From contig CAWGQZ010000067.1 of assembly GCA_963824805.1 (NCBI GenBank), forward strand, positions 1 to 64,000: 64,000 bases of DNA, in the 5' to 3' direction. Below, piece by piece: positions 48,353-57,792 of this stretch. The notes beneath the pieces were generated by a model. That model was not told the DNA's origin and did no database searches. It worked only from the letters and a program-made list of their open reading frames with translations. The translations under genes were made by a program, and so were the position numbers. This DNA comes from DATBAT01 sp963824805. GTDB taxonomy: Bacteria > Acidobacteriota > Terriglobia > Terriglobales > Acidobacteriaceae. Position 1 is the stretch's first letter. Each line of letters begins with the position of its first letter.

Positions 48353-48366
48353 GTTCCGCGTGGAAC
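48353..48366. other. parS site 3
   Basis: GTTCCGCGTGGAAC, closest of the group to the classic parS core. Confidence 0.8.
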
Positions 48367-48479
48367 ACTTCCTTATTCCGTAGTCCGATCCGTCTCTTTT
48401 GGCTTCTAAAAGAAGCGGGCGCTGCACGCCTTGTCGCCTACTTCATGCCGGATTGAGGGTTGGGCCTGTCCTACGGAGT

Positions 48480-48493
48480 GTTCCGTACGGAAC
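48480..48493. other. parS site 4
   Basis: GTTCCGTACGGAAC; with one flanking base on each side it is a perfect 16-base palindrome. Confidence 0.75.
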
Positions 48494-48570
48494 ACTTCTT
48501 GAGTTAAAACGGGAGGGAGCTTGGGTTCGCACGAAAGAGAAATCGACTATGTCATGAGCCTGACGAAACC

Positions 48571-48610
48571 ATCTTTACAAAACGTTCCGTGCGGAACGTT
48601 TTGTAAAGAT
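48571..48610. other. parS site 5 inside a 40-base palindrome
   Basis: The core GTTCCGTGCGGAAC (48584-48597) lies at the centre of a 40-base inverted repeat with 19-base matching arms (48571-48589 and 48592-48610) and a two-base centre. Core matches the other parS sites; the long flanks are unique to this copy and could form a hairpin or act as a terminator for the rsmG transcript (flank is T-rich on one side). Confidence 0.75.
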
Positions 48611-48835
48611 TCGTAAAGAACCCGAAGGCCCAACCTAACCGACCGTGTGGGTGCCAAGGGCCCACTATTATCAGTCAGGTTCCGGGGTTATCAGCTTGGT
48701 TTCTTCTCTCGGGTTCGAATCGGGTGTTCGCCGTTATCGCCCACATGGCGCCAGTTTTTACCCCGGAGGCCGTGACGGATGATGATTTTCAGGCTTCAAA
48801 CCAAGCATACCGATCCACTTATTACTATCCAGGTT

Positions 48836-49531
48836 CTAGTGAGGACGTAGATTCTTGTCGCCCAGGAGAAGAACTCTGGCGCGTGAGCCTGGGATAGAAA
48901 TTGGGGGCCTCCAGTCAAAATGGGGGCCCAAAGGGCTTGTCTGTTCCACTTGGGCTGAACCGATGAGGAGGGCCAAGCGGCCTCCGGGAACCACTAGATT
49001 GGCGGCCACGGCTAAGGACTCGCCAAAGCGTTCTACGGCGCGGAGGGCTACCACCTCCGCGGTGGCAGGGGGGTGGGTCTCAGCTCGAGCGGAGAAAACA
49101 TTAACATCGGTCAATGTAAGAGTCCGGACGAGTTCCCGAAGGAAGGTTGCCTTCTTCTGATTCGACTCGATCAGGGTTAGCTGGAGATCAGGACTCCATA
49201 TCTTGATTGGGAGACCGGGGAAGCCGGGACCGGAGCCCACGTCGATCAGGCGCGCGGCCCTTCCCGCATGGTCCGTGGTGGGGCGGGCGAGCGTGCCCGC
49301 CCCTCCATCCAGTGCGGCGGGAAACAGGCATTTGGCGGTGAAAAGGGATTCACCGAAGTGGCGGGTCACGATTTCTTCGGGGTCGCGAATTGCGGTCAGG
49401 TTGATGCGGGCGTTCCAGCGAACAAGAAGATCGATGTACGTCGATATAAGACTTAAGCGCGAATCGTCCAGCGCAAGTTCAAAGGGCTTCAGCAAGTCGA
49501 CAATCCGATCCGTGAGCACGAGCACGGTCAT
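48836..49531 (-). CDS. rsmG: 16S rRNA (guanine527-N7)-methyltransferase RsmG with a repeat-derived insert
   Basis: A 231-residue SAM-dependent enzyme that methylates G527 of 16S rRNA. Motifs: WNARINLTAIRDPEEIVTRH, the SAM loop LIDVGSGPGFPGLPIKI, and VVALRAVE. Between HFGESLFTAKCLFPA and LIDVGSGPG lies an unusual stretch (LDGGAGTLARPTTDHAGRAAR, about residues 74-94) whose DNA (49280-49303) is a GC-rich palindrome of family A. The frame is kept. First gene of the rsmG-parA-parB group; GidA/MnmG, often its neighbour, lies elsewhere in this window. Confidence 0.9.
   Translation of the reverse strand: MTVLVLTDRIVDLLKPFELALDDSRLSLISTYIDLLVRWNARINLTAIRDPEEIVTRHFGESLFTAKCLFPAALDGGAGTLARPTTDHAGRAARLIDVGSGPGFPGLPIKIWSPDLQLTLIESNQKKATFLRELVRTLTLTDVNVFSARAETHPPATAEVVALRAVERFGESLAVAANLVVPGGRLALLIGSAQVEQTSPLGPHFDWRPPISIPGSRARVLLLGDKNLRPH
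49280..49303. repeat. GC-rich palindromic repeat inside rsmG coding sequence
   Basis: Arms GGGGCGGGC (49280-49288) and GCCCGCCCC (49295-49303) with a six-base loop, matching the GGGCGGGCA-type copy at 25258. It lies within the reading frame of rsmG without breaking it. Confidence 0.7.
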
Positions 49532-49706
49532 TGTAGAGGATGAATTGCAGTTGACCGGCTGTGCGCCCAGAACCGATATGAGATCGGCCAGACAAGATTG
49601 GGAACTCAGGCGGCTGTATGCCTATGTTGGCCGACGGACAAGGGCGTCCGCCCTACACAAATTGGCTATTGGGAGATCGCATCCCCTGTGGTAGAGTTCC
49701 CCGGCT

Positions 49707-50349
49707 TTGAATCTGATGTCGCCCTTAGTCTCAGCTATGTCTCTGGCCCAAAGACACCTAGCTCGCTTGTGTGTCTTGATCCTGCTATTTCTGGGGTTTA
49801 GCGCCAGTGCCTTTGGCCAGCATGGAGCGCGCACCATTCCGCAAGCCCTCGATCAACTGACAGACGAGGCACATGACATTGTCCACGGCTATATCCGATC
49901 TGTAAGAGTCGAGCCCCATCCCCAGTTGCGAAACCTCAACACGATTGTCGTAACCCTGAGTGTGAAGGACACATACAAAGGAACGCCGCGGAAGTCACTC
50001 GTCTTTCGTCAGTATGTCTGGGACCTTGATCCCTGGCATGCCAGCACTGAATACGGCAAAGGCCAAGAAGTGGTCCTATTACTGGGGCCAGTCTCGGAAT
50101 ACGGGTTGACCAGTCCGGTAGGTCTTGAACAAGGTCGCTTCCGCGTCACCACCAACAAAAAAGGCCAGGCGGTAGCCGTCAACGGGAGAAACAATTCGGG
50201 ATTGTTCGATTCGGTGGCTCAGCGGGCGAAGTCAAAGGGGTTGCAGCTCTCCGCACACACCCTGGCGGTAACAGGACGAAATTGAGTCGGGACCGTTGCC
50301 TCTGAAAGATCTGGAAGAAACGATTCGAGCGCTGGCGGGGACACGGTGA
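49707..50349 (+). CDS. Secreted protein of unknown function, frame broken near its end
   Basis: A signal peptide (LARLCVLILLFLGFSASAFGQ) is followed by about 150 residues rich in beta structure (EAHDIVHGYIRSVRVEP, NTIVVTLSVKDTYKG, SLVFRQYVWDLDPW, GQEVVLLLGP). The frame as written stops after VTGRN, but removing one base near 50272-50275 continues DEIESGPLPLKDLEETIRAL and ends in TGA at 50347-50349, overlapping the ATG of the next gene (TGATG). That overlap supports the repaired frame. ATG at 49707 or a later one (49719 or 49737) may be the start. Family unknown. Confidence 0.65.
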
Positions 50350-50945
50350 TGCGGCTTCGAATAAGCGTGATTGCCTTCTTGACTCTACTGGGCCTTGCCC
50401 CGAAAGTGGCGCTTGCCGGGGGCCCAATCCTCGTGGGCGGGCCGGCGGGTGGAAACCGTGCTGCATTCGGAGTGGATGGAAAGCCCTTCACCTGGAACCC
50501 AGCCAGAATGCCGATTGCCTATCGGGTCGATCCTGGGCCGATGGCGGTAAATCCGAGCGCAATGGTTGTGATTGACCATAACGCAGCTGTGCAGCGGGTG
50601 CAAAATATGTTTGCTGCCTGGCAAAGCGTGCCCACAGCCTCGCTTTCCTTTACCAATGCCGGCGCACTGCTGCCTGCGGGAAGTTATAAAACCGGGGACC
50701 TGACAACCGCGCAGCAGTACAACGATGTATTGGGAGCGTGCAGGGCGGGCGCGCAGAACCCGGTCATTTTAGACGCCGACGGGACCCTGATGGCGCAACT
50801 AGGCTTGCCGGCGGGAGTCATCGGCTTCAATTCCGCATGCGCGGTTGACAGTACGAACGGTTACATTACGGCATCGGCTCATTCACCGGTTCGGTCGGGG
50901 CCAATGACGCGACGTTGCATGGGGATTCGCAGCAGGTTACCTTGA
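50349..50945 (+). pseudogene. Truncated secreted protein, matrixin-like N-terminal part
   Basis: Starts MRLRISVIAFLTLLGLAPKV (signal peptide) and continues WNPARMPIAYRVDPGPMAV, AVQRVQNMFAAWQSV, resembling the pro-region of secreted matrixin-type metalloproteases. The frame ends at 50945 with an unlike tail (HSPVRSGPMTRR) and never reaches an HExxH metal site. Another frame immediately before that (from about 50870) encodes SFTGSVGANDATLHG and TLTVKTCP and stops at 50965, so two unrelated pieces may have been joined. Probably non-functional. Start overlaps the previous stop. Confidence 0.5.
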
Positions 50946-51136
50946 CGGTCAAGACGTGTCCCTAGGAGTGTGAAACTCCTTTTCTTTGCAAGAACACAAG
51001 ATCCCTCCATCCACCAACGGATCCGCTTCGCGGATAAGACGGTTTCGGTTGGGATGACAGTTACTGGAACGGCCAAAATCCCCGCCCAAGCGGAGCTTGA
51101 ACGGGGCACCTTTTAATCGTTGAGATCGCTGGCTTC

Positions 51137-51845
51137 TTAGTTTTTCGCTTCTGCTACTCGGGCCTGGTGACTTGCGGCGGCAACGGCTTGCATGAATTCC
51201 GCGGTTACTTCAGGTGCGGCGATCTTGCCTGAGAGGACGCGGCGGAATGGGACCTTCTTGTTGTAGATGGCGATGCGTCGAGTCGTCGTCCTGCTGGACT
51301 ACGGCGCCTTCCAGGGTCAGGCCGGCAAACACGCCTTTGGAACGCGAGTAGGTCAGCGTTTCTGTGTTCATCTTCCAATCGGTTCCGGCGGAAGCGTGAC
51401 GGCCAACCGGGCCGGCGGCGACTGATCCTTCACCGGTGAGTTGGAACTTGCTGGAGAGCAGATGCTGGAGGCCTTTATCGTTCATGACCAGCATGACCAG
51501 GTCGACGCCTTCGACGCCGATTTGCAAACCCCAGCTGCCGCCACCGACGGAGACGAATGCGGGAGCGCTCCAACCGGTTGCCGTACGGCAGCTGGCGACG
51601 CCGCGTCCGTGCTTGCCACCAAAGACAAAGCCACCTTTAATGAGATCAGGTACGACCAAAATGCATTTTGCGCTGCTTAGCACTTCTTCTGGAATGCCTT
51701 TGTCCGGAGTCGCCATGACGGCCTGAAGCACTCCTACAGACTTCTGCAGGCGATCGACAGTATCTTCGCGAGCCGAGCCGGCCCAAGCGAAAGTCCCGAT
51801 CAAACCGAGAAAGCCCATCAACAGCACTGACATAATTTTCTTCAT
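51137..51845 (-). CDS. SYLF-domain lipid-binding protein (Ysc84 family), frame broken near the end
   Basis: A secreted protein with signal peptide MKKIMSVLLMGFLGLIGTFAWA. The SYLF domain shows ILVVPDLIKGGFVFGGKHGRG, GWSAPAFVSVGGGSWGLQIG and VDLVMLVMNDKG; family members bind phosphoinositides or other lipids. As written the tail is wrong after QQDDDST; dropping one base near 51273-51277 gives AIYNKKVPFRRVLSG and EFMQAVAAASHQARV, ending at 51137, for a total of 235 residues. Ends in the usual way for the family. Confidence 0.83.
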
Positions 51846-52064
51846 GAATTGTCCCTTCGCGAGCTGCGCGAAACTAAGAGGAAAGAACTTCAGATGGGCT
51901 GACTTAGTTCAGAAGACCTGAAAGAGAGAGAAATCTTCTCTCTACTTCATGATGGTCGTAGAGGCGGGGAATGTCTGATCTGAACTGCTCACTTTCGGGA
52001 TTCGCTTGATGCGAGCAATCTTGCACAGATTGTTATATGCAAACGGGTGATGATGGAAGGTGCC

Positions 52065-52259
52065 ATGCATCGGATTGCGCATTCGCTTTATGTCCGGGTT
52101 CGCGCCCTTTTTGCGGTTATTGGAAATTGTTACAAAAAGCTGTCTGGGGTTGATGTAACAGATTTCAGCGCGCCGAGGATTTGTCCGTTTTGCGGGCTGA
52201 TCACACCTCGGCGGAAGGCATGTTGTCTGGAGTGCGGAAGGGCGTTGAAGCCGGCGTGA
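52065..52259 (+). CDS. Small zinc-ribbon protein
   Basis: A 64-residue protein starting MHRIAHSLYVRVRALFAVIG, with GGAAGG upstream. The C-terminus is a zinc ribbon, ICPFCGLITPRRKACCLECG, with two CxxC pairs. The N-terminal half is basic and amphipathic, perhaps a membrane or RNA contact. It lies alone between two minus-strand genes. Function not known. Confidence 0.6.
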   Translation: MHRIAHSLYVRVRALFAVIGNCYKKLSGVDVTDFSAPRICPFCGLITPRRKACCLECGRALKPA

Positions 52260-52361
52260 TAGCAGGTTCTTTCGCCTCGGTGGGGCTGGTTCGTTTGCTT
52301 TTTGACCGGGGCTAGCGCCCCGGGCTAAATTTTTGCGCCGCTTCGCGGCTGGGAGATTTCT

Positions 52362-53036
52362 TCAGTCGTGGAGGACTACGTTCAGCAGGGAGCTGTGGAC
52401 CTGGAGTCCACCCTCGATGCCTCCCGAGTAGTCGATGAAGCCTAGTTTCCGAAAGCGGTTCATGAAGAAGCTGACCCGCGAGCGAGTGGTGCCAACCATT
52501 TCGGCGAGCGTTTCCTGGCTAATTTTGGGGACTACGGTTTCGGGAATGCCTTCTTTGCCAAAGTGAGCCAGCAATAGCAGGACGCGGGCCAGTCGTTTCT
52601 CGCTGGAATTAAACAGTTGGTCTACCAGGTCTTCTTCGTAGCGGATGTTGCGGGCCAGTAAATAGGCCACGAACAAGTCGGAAAGCGATTGTTCGCGGTG
52701 AAGCGCGTCCATCATTGCCTTCTTGTCCACCCGGAGAAGTTCACAATTGGTCATGGCGGCAGCGGAGCCCATGCGCAGGAGCTGTCCGGCCAGCGCGCCT
52801 TCGCCAAAGAAACTTCCTTCCCCCAATATGCCGATAGTCGCTTCCTTGCCGATTTTGGAAACGACAGTAAGCCTTACTTTGCCTTTCTGAATGTAAAAGA
52901 CAGCGTCAGCATTTTCGCCCTGGGCGAATATTGACTGTTTTCCCGCAACCGTCAGGTGCTGTCTGCCAGCGCCAATGGTGGCCAGGAAAGTCTTGGGGTC
53001 GAACTCGGCTTTTTGCTTGATCGCTGCTGCTCGCAT
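52362..53036 (-). CDS. Crp/Fnr-family transcriptional regulator
   Basis: A 224-residue regulator. An N-terminal cyclic-nucleotide-binding barrel (FAQGENADAVFYIQKGKVRLT, GEGSFFGEGALAGQ) is joined by a long helix to a winged helix-turn-helix (ISQETLAEMVGTTRSRVSFFMNRFRKLGFI). The Fe-S cysteines of Fnr are absent, and the cAMP-contact arginine is not obvious (GEGALAGQ), so the effector is unknown. It is typical of a large acidobacterial family of such regulators. No target is evident nearby. Confidence 0.9.
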   Translation of the reverse strand: MRAAAIKQKAEFDPKTFLATIGAGRQHLTVAGKQSIFAQGENADAVFYIQKGKVRLTVVSKIGKEATIGILGEGSFFGEGALAGQLLRMGSAAAMTNCELLRVDKKAMMDALHREQSLSDLFVAYLLARNIRYEEDLVDQLFNSSEKRLARVLLLLAHFGKEGIPETVVPKISQETLAEMVGTTRSRVSFFMNRFRKLGFIDYSGGIEGGLQVHSSLLNVVLHD

Positions 53037-53251
53037 CGTTAGTACGATTCTAGTCCTTACGTTGCCTATCCGACATTATTTATCTGCCGGCGAGTTACTA
53101 CCGCGGCAGGTTTGCTCAAGTGAGCAGTTGTGCTCAGTTTTTTGGGCTGGGATGAACGAGTCTTGGATCCCGGGCACTTGTGGTGGGTGGGGGAATCTCT
53201 ATGCAAAATAGCATTCAAGTCGGCACAATCCTGATGAAGGAGGGGCCGTTA

Positions 53252-53611
53252 ATGACCAAACTTATAGGTCTTGACCGCGAACCCTATGCCGCGAGTTGGA
53301 GCCTGGTCAAACTGTTGAACGGTTTTGAGTTTGATCGCAAAATGCGTGCCTCGGGATGGACATTCTTTTTTATGGCGGCAGAGGTTAAAGCAACGTTCTT
53401 CGGCGCCCGGGGAGTTAACAAGATTCGGGATGCCGTGAAGAAGATCGTTGGCAAGGTCGAGCGCCTGCACTTCAATGGACTTGAAGTGACGGGAATCGTC
53501 ACCAAGCATATTTTGGGAATCCCTTACACCGTGGTTACGGCGCATTCCCGGCACGTCCAACAAGGGTGCAACCTGGATGGCATTGAGCAACGACAAGCGT
53601 CCCAACAGTGA
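53252..53611 (+). CDS. Conserved hypothetical protein
   Basis: A 119-residue protein; I start at the ATG at 53252 because GAAGGAGG lies eight bases upstream, whereas earlier ATG codons lack one. The sequence SWSLVKLLNGFEFDRKMRAS, then FFMAAEVKATFFGARGVNKIRD, and HFNGLEVTGIVTKHILGIP resembles conserved small proteins I have seen in Acidobacteriota. No signal peptide, no known domain. It may be mildly amphipathic and membrane-peripheral. Confidence 0.75.
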   Translation: MTKLIGLDREPYAASWSLVKLLNGFEFDRKMRASGWTFFFMAAEVKATFFGARGVNKIRDAVKKIVGKVERLHFNGLEVTGIVTKHILGIPYTVVTAHSRHVQQGCNLDGIEQRQASQQ

Positions 53612-53623
53612 GAGGCGTGGCGC

Positions 53624-53788
53624 CTACTTGCCGACATCTTTGGCACAGAACTTCTCCGAAGCTGTCAGCCGCCGGTCGCGGTGCGGATTGGTCCGAGGCA
53701 AACCGGTGCTGAGCTCGCATCTCTCTCCTGGCTTGGCTCCGCAGGTGATACAGCGTACGGCCAATGCCTGCTCCTTCTTGACTCTCAT
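53624..53788 (-). CDS. Small zinc-finger-like protein
   Basis: A 54-residue protein with MRVKKEQALAVRCITCGAKP and ERCELSTGLPRTNPHRDRR. The pattern C-x2-C...C...H, followed by a basic tail, suggests one zinc knuckle that may contact nucleic acid. A start 18 bases upstream gives 60 residues. Convergent with the previous gene; the two stops are 12 bases apart. Confidence 0.6.
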   Translation of the reverse strand: MRVKKEQALAVRCITCGAKPGERCELSTGLPRTNPHRDRRLTASEKFCAKDVGK

Positions 53789-54119
53789 GAGTGCATAGTG
53801 CAGCAAGGCTGCGGGAATTGATGGTCAATTTTGAGCATTCTTAGACCGGCCGCAGAGGCCCGGAGCCATTACGGGAGGCTGAACAGGCGGCTCCTATTTC
53901 GGGGTGGAGTTTATCTCGTGAGTGTCCCCGACCGAATTGCTGAGCAATTTTGACCAGCCGCTGAATGCCCATTCGTTGAATACTGAAGACAAGCGTTGCA
54001 TTGGTGAACGCCAGCTAGAACGAATAGATTTGCCATCCTGGTTCTTAACGACGCCGCTGATCGCGCGCGGCGTGCCCGAAAAAGTGATCGCTTCCGCTGG
54101 CTCACCTGCTTAGGGACAA
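53789..54119. other. Intergenic region before the glycosyltransferase
   Basis: About 331 bases. A plus-strand frame at 53922-54113 lacks a ribosome site and family features. Nothing else supportable; likely promoter region for the glycan operon. Confidence 0.4.
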
Positions 54120-56494
54120 ATGTCGCTGCCAAAAACAATAATTCCGAGGACCGTGCTTGAGGTAGTCAGCCCCCGGGCGGCGGTGCGTCGCCCGCGGTTG
54201 GAGCCCAAACCATCGCTGCCCAGCCGAATCGCGGTGATCGGGAACTATCTTCCCCGACAGTGCGGTATCGCTACCTTCACCACCGACCTTTGCGACGCCA
54301 TTTCTGCAGAATATGGCGCAGCTCAACTGTTGGCGCTTCCGATCAATGACACCGAAGAGGGTTATGACTATCCCTCGCGCGTGCGGTGGTCGCTCAACCA
54401 GGAAGATCTGGGGTCGTATCAAACAGCGGCGGAGTTCCTGAATTTTCACAACATCGACATGGTGTGCCTGCAGCATGAGTATGGAATTTTTGGCGGGCCG
54501 GCCGGAAGCTATGTCCTGCAACTGCTGCGCGCGCTGAAGATGCCGGTCGTGACAACGCTGCATACGGTTCTGCGCGAACCCGACCCTGACCAACTGATGG
54601 TCATGCAGGAGATCGCCGAACGTTCAGACCGGCTGATCGTCATGAGCCAGCTCTCGTCGCAGTTCCTGCAGGAGATATACAAAGTGCCGGGCAGCAAGAT
54701 CGACATGGTGCCGCACGGGGTTCCGGATCTTGCCGTTTCTAGATCCAAACTTCTACAAGGACCGGTTTGGTGTCGAGGGAAAGGCGGTACTGCTCACTTT
54801 CGGCCTGCTCTCGCCGAATAAGGGAATCGAGAATGTAATTCAGGCACTGCCGCAGATTCTTGTTGAGCACAAGAACGTGGTCTATATCGTCGCCGGCGCA
54901 ACTCATCCGCATATTCTTCGCCGCGAGGGTGACAAGTATCGAGACGGCTTGAAGGCATTAGCCAAGGAAGTGGGAGTGGAATCGCAGGTCATCTTCCACG
55001 ACCGCTTTGCCACTCCTGAGGAGATGGCTGAATTCATTGGTGCCGCCGACATATACATCACCCCTTATCGCTTTGAGGCGCAAGTGGTTTCGGGCACGCT
55101 TGCCTATGCGCTTGGAGCTGGCAAGGCGATCATTTCAACTCCGTATTGGCACGCGATTGAATTGCTGGATGACCGCCGAGGGGCCCTGGTTCCGTTTCAG
55201 AGTCCCGGCGCGATAGCGCAGAAAACGATTGAACTGCTTGTCCACGCCGGCGTTGCGCCACGCCATGCGTAAACGAGCTTATTTGTTTGCGCGTGACATG
55301 GTTTGGCAGAAAGTGGCGCAAGGATATATGGGAAGTTTTGCCCGGGTGCGGGCCGACCGCACGGAAAGCCCTCGAGTGCAGTTCTCTGCTCGCGCTAACC
55401 CGCAAGTGTTAAACAGGGTGCCCAGGCTAAGACTTGATCACGTAAATGCACTGACCGACGATACCGGAATATTGCAGCATGCGATCTTCACCATTCCCAA
55501 TCGCGGAGAGGGATATACCACCGACGACAATGCGCGGGCACTGATCTTCGCGGTCCAGCTGGACGAACTGGCGCCCGCTACGCTGGACAAAGCGGAATCT
55601 CCCAACCCCGATTGGGTCTTCCGCTATATGGCCTTTCTGGAGCATGCCTTTAATTCAGATAAGAAGAGGTTTCGAAACTTTCTTGGTTACAACCATCGCT
55701 GGCAAGAGGAGCAAGGATCGGAAGATGCTCACGGCCGTGCCTTGTGGGCCCTCGGTACTCTTCTAGCGCGTTCCTCAGATGCCGGATTAAGGGGGGCAGC
55801 GGGGCGTTTGTATGAGCTGTCCGTGCCGGCCGTCATTGAGTTCCATAGTCCACGGGCATGCGCATACGCCATCCTGGGGATTCAGGAATATCTCGAGGCC
55901 TACCCGGGAGACCGCCACGCTCAGGGAGTGCGACTAGTGCTGGCCCAAAGATTACTTGCCATGTATGAGTCGATTCACCGTTCAGACTGGAAATGGTTTG
56001 AGGACGTTGTGGCTTATGGAAATGCAAGGCTGCCGCAAGCCATGTTGCTGGTGGGATCGGCCTGCAAAAATGAACGAATGATTTCCGCTGGGCTCGATTC
56101 GCTGGAATGGTTAATGGACACACAGCATTGCAAAACCGACGGCCATTTCGTGCCCATCGGTTCACAGGGGTTTTATCACCAGGGGGGTGAACAGGCCCGG
56201 TTCGACCAGCAACCCATTGAGGCAGCCGGGGCGGTGTCAGCTTGTTTACAGGCGTTTGAAGTAACGCGTGACCACCGGTGGCAGAAGCAAGCCTGGTCGG
56301 CCTTCAATTGGTTTCTGGGCGACAACGATCTGCAACTCCCGCTTTACGATTCGGAAACCGGCGGTTGCCGGGACGGCTTACATCCGGAGCGCGCCAATCA
56401 GAATCAGGGCGCTGAATCCACATTGTCTTACCTGATGGCAGCGCTGGAAATGCGCTCCCTGCCTACATTTGAAATTCCTGAGGACCACTCATGA
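54120..56494 (+). CDS. GT4-type glycosyltransferase with C-terminal helical domain, frame broken twice
   Basis: A 790-residue protein once two single-base errors are removed (an extra G near 54729-54733, an extra T near 55252-55255). The N-terminal half is a GT-B glycosyltransferase (IAVIGNYLPRQCGIATF, VCLQHEYGIFGG, LTFGLLSPNKGIENVIQAL, YRFEAQVVSGTLAYALGAG). The C-terminal half (NRGEGYTTDDNARALIF, NYRWQEEQGSEDAHGRALW-like) is mainly helical, possibly a six-hairpin barrel. It would build a glycan, perhaps mannose-based, judging by the neighbour. Its stop overlaps the GH130 start as ATGA. Confidence 0.8.
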
Positions 56495-57495
56495 CCGCTC
56501 CAGAGACCACGCTTGTAAATGTGGAAAGCTCCCACTATCCGCCGCTACTAGTGCGTCACCCTGCCAACCCGATTCTGACTCGCAGCCACTGGCCCTACTC
56601 CATCAACAGCGTGTTCAATGCGGGTGCCACTCTGTTGCCCGACGGCACCACGCTTCTGTTGTGCCGTATCGAAGACCGGCGCGGTCTGTCACACCTTTGC
56701 GCAGCGCGCTCTGCCGATGGTGTCAGCGGATGGCAGATTGATAGGGAACCGACACTGATGCCCAGTCCCGACAAATATCCCGAGGAAATCTGGGGCATCG
56801 AAGACCCTCGCATCACTTTCGTGCCAGAGTTGCAGCAATATGCGATTACTTACACTTCTTATTCGCGCGGCGGCCCAGGAGTCTCTCTTGCGCTCACGAA
56901 AGACTTCAGGAGTTTCGAGCGCTATGGCGTGATCATGCCGCCCGACGACAAAGATTCAGCCCTTTTGCCGCGCCGGATCGATGGCTATTGGGCGCTGATT
57001 CATCGTCCCATGACGCCGCTGGGATCGCACATGTGGATTTCCTACTCGCCCGATCTACGTCACTGGGGTAGACACAGACTCATGCTGGAAGCACGCCGCG
57101 GCGCCTGGTGGGATGCCAACAAGATTGGCCTGTCGCCGCCACCTATTGAGACTTCCCGAGGCTGGCTGGTGATCTATCACGGAGTGCGGCACACGCCATC
57201 TGGCTGTCTGTACCGATTGGGCTTGGCTCTGTTCGATCTGGAGAATCCGGAAAAGTGCCTGCTGCGAGGAGACTCGTGGATGTTTGGGCCGGAGGCAGAA
57301 TACGAGCGCAATGGCGACGTCAATGATGTTGTATTTCCGTGCGGATACACAACGGACCCGGATGGCGACATGCTCAATATTTACTACGGAGCGGCTGATT
57401 GCTCGATCGCCCTAGCCCGCGCCAGCGTGCGGTCGCTACTAGAGTGGTTGGACACGAATGGAAGTGTCGACCATGGGCGGCGATCCGGCGACTAA
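56491..57495 (+). CDS. GH130-family glycoside phosphorylase
   Basis: A 334-residue enzyme of family GH130, whose members phosphorolyse beta-linked mannosides. Sequence landmarks: FNAGATLLPDGTTLLLCRIED, WGIEDPRITF (catalytic Asp in IEDPR) and DDKDSALLPRRIDGYW. The five-bladed beta-propeller layout fits the length. It is translationally coupled to the GT4 gene by a four-base overlap. Known relatives act on mannosyl-glucose or mannan oligosaccharides; the exact linkage is not decidable. Confidence 0.88.
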   Translation: MTAPETTLVNVESSHYPPLLVRHPANPILTRSHWPYSINSVFNAGATLLPDGTTLLLCRIEDRRGLSHLCAARSADGVSGWQIDREPTLMPSPDKYPEEIWGIEDPRITFVPELQQYAITYTSYSRGGPGVSLALTKDFRSFERYGVIMPPDDKDSALLPRRIDGYWALIHRPMTPLGSHMWISYSPDLRHWGRHRLMLEARRGAWWDANKIGLSPPPIETSRGWLVIYHGVRHTPSGCLYRLGLALFDLENPEKCLLRGDSWMFGPEAEYERNGDVNDVVFPCGYTTDPDGDMLNIYYGAADCSIALARASVRSLLEWLDTNGSVDHGRRSGD

Positions 57496-57792
57496 CTATC
57501 TCGAGACTGATGCAGGCAAGCCGCGCTCTGCCCGATGTGAGCTATCTTGCTCAGACACAGAAGTTCATAGCTGTCATTCTTAAGTCTCCTGAGTGACTTG
57601 TAAGGTGGTACGGCCGGTTGATCAAAGGCCGCGCGTCACCCTTCGCACTCTTATCCGTGCTCATGCCGCCCGACCTCCGGCGAGCACTACGACCCTAAGA
57701 GTCTTTGGAATTAGTAAATGAAGCTGGAATCTCCTGGTGGATGGGGGGTACAGCCGGAGTTTGCACGCCGGACATCCGCACAAGGAGAACCA

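Larger units (their letters stand above)
48172..48835. other. rsmG-parA intergenic region carrying the parS cluster
   Basis: A long untranslated gap (664 bases) with five GTTCC-nnnn-GGAAC palindromes, entered separately. No supportable gene: a plus-strand frame through 48193-48456 merely crosses the palindromes. Confidence 0.8.

Noticed and set aside
48193..48456. 87-codon frame crossing the parS cluster
   Set aside because: It runs through several parS palindromes and contains no recognisable domain.
53922..54113. 63-codon frame before the glycosyltransferase
   Set aside because: Lacks a ribosome site and any family feature.
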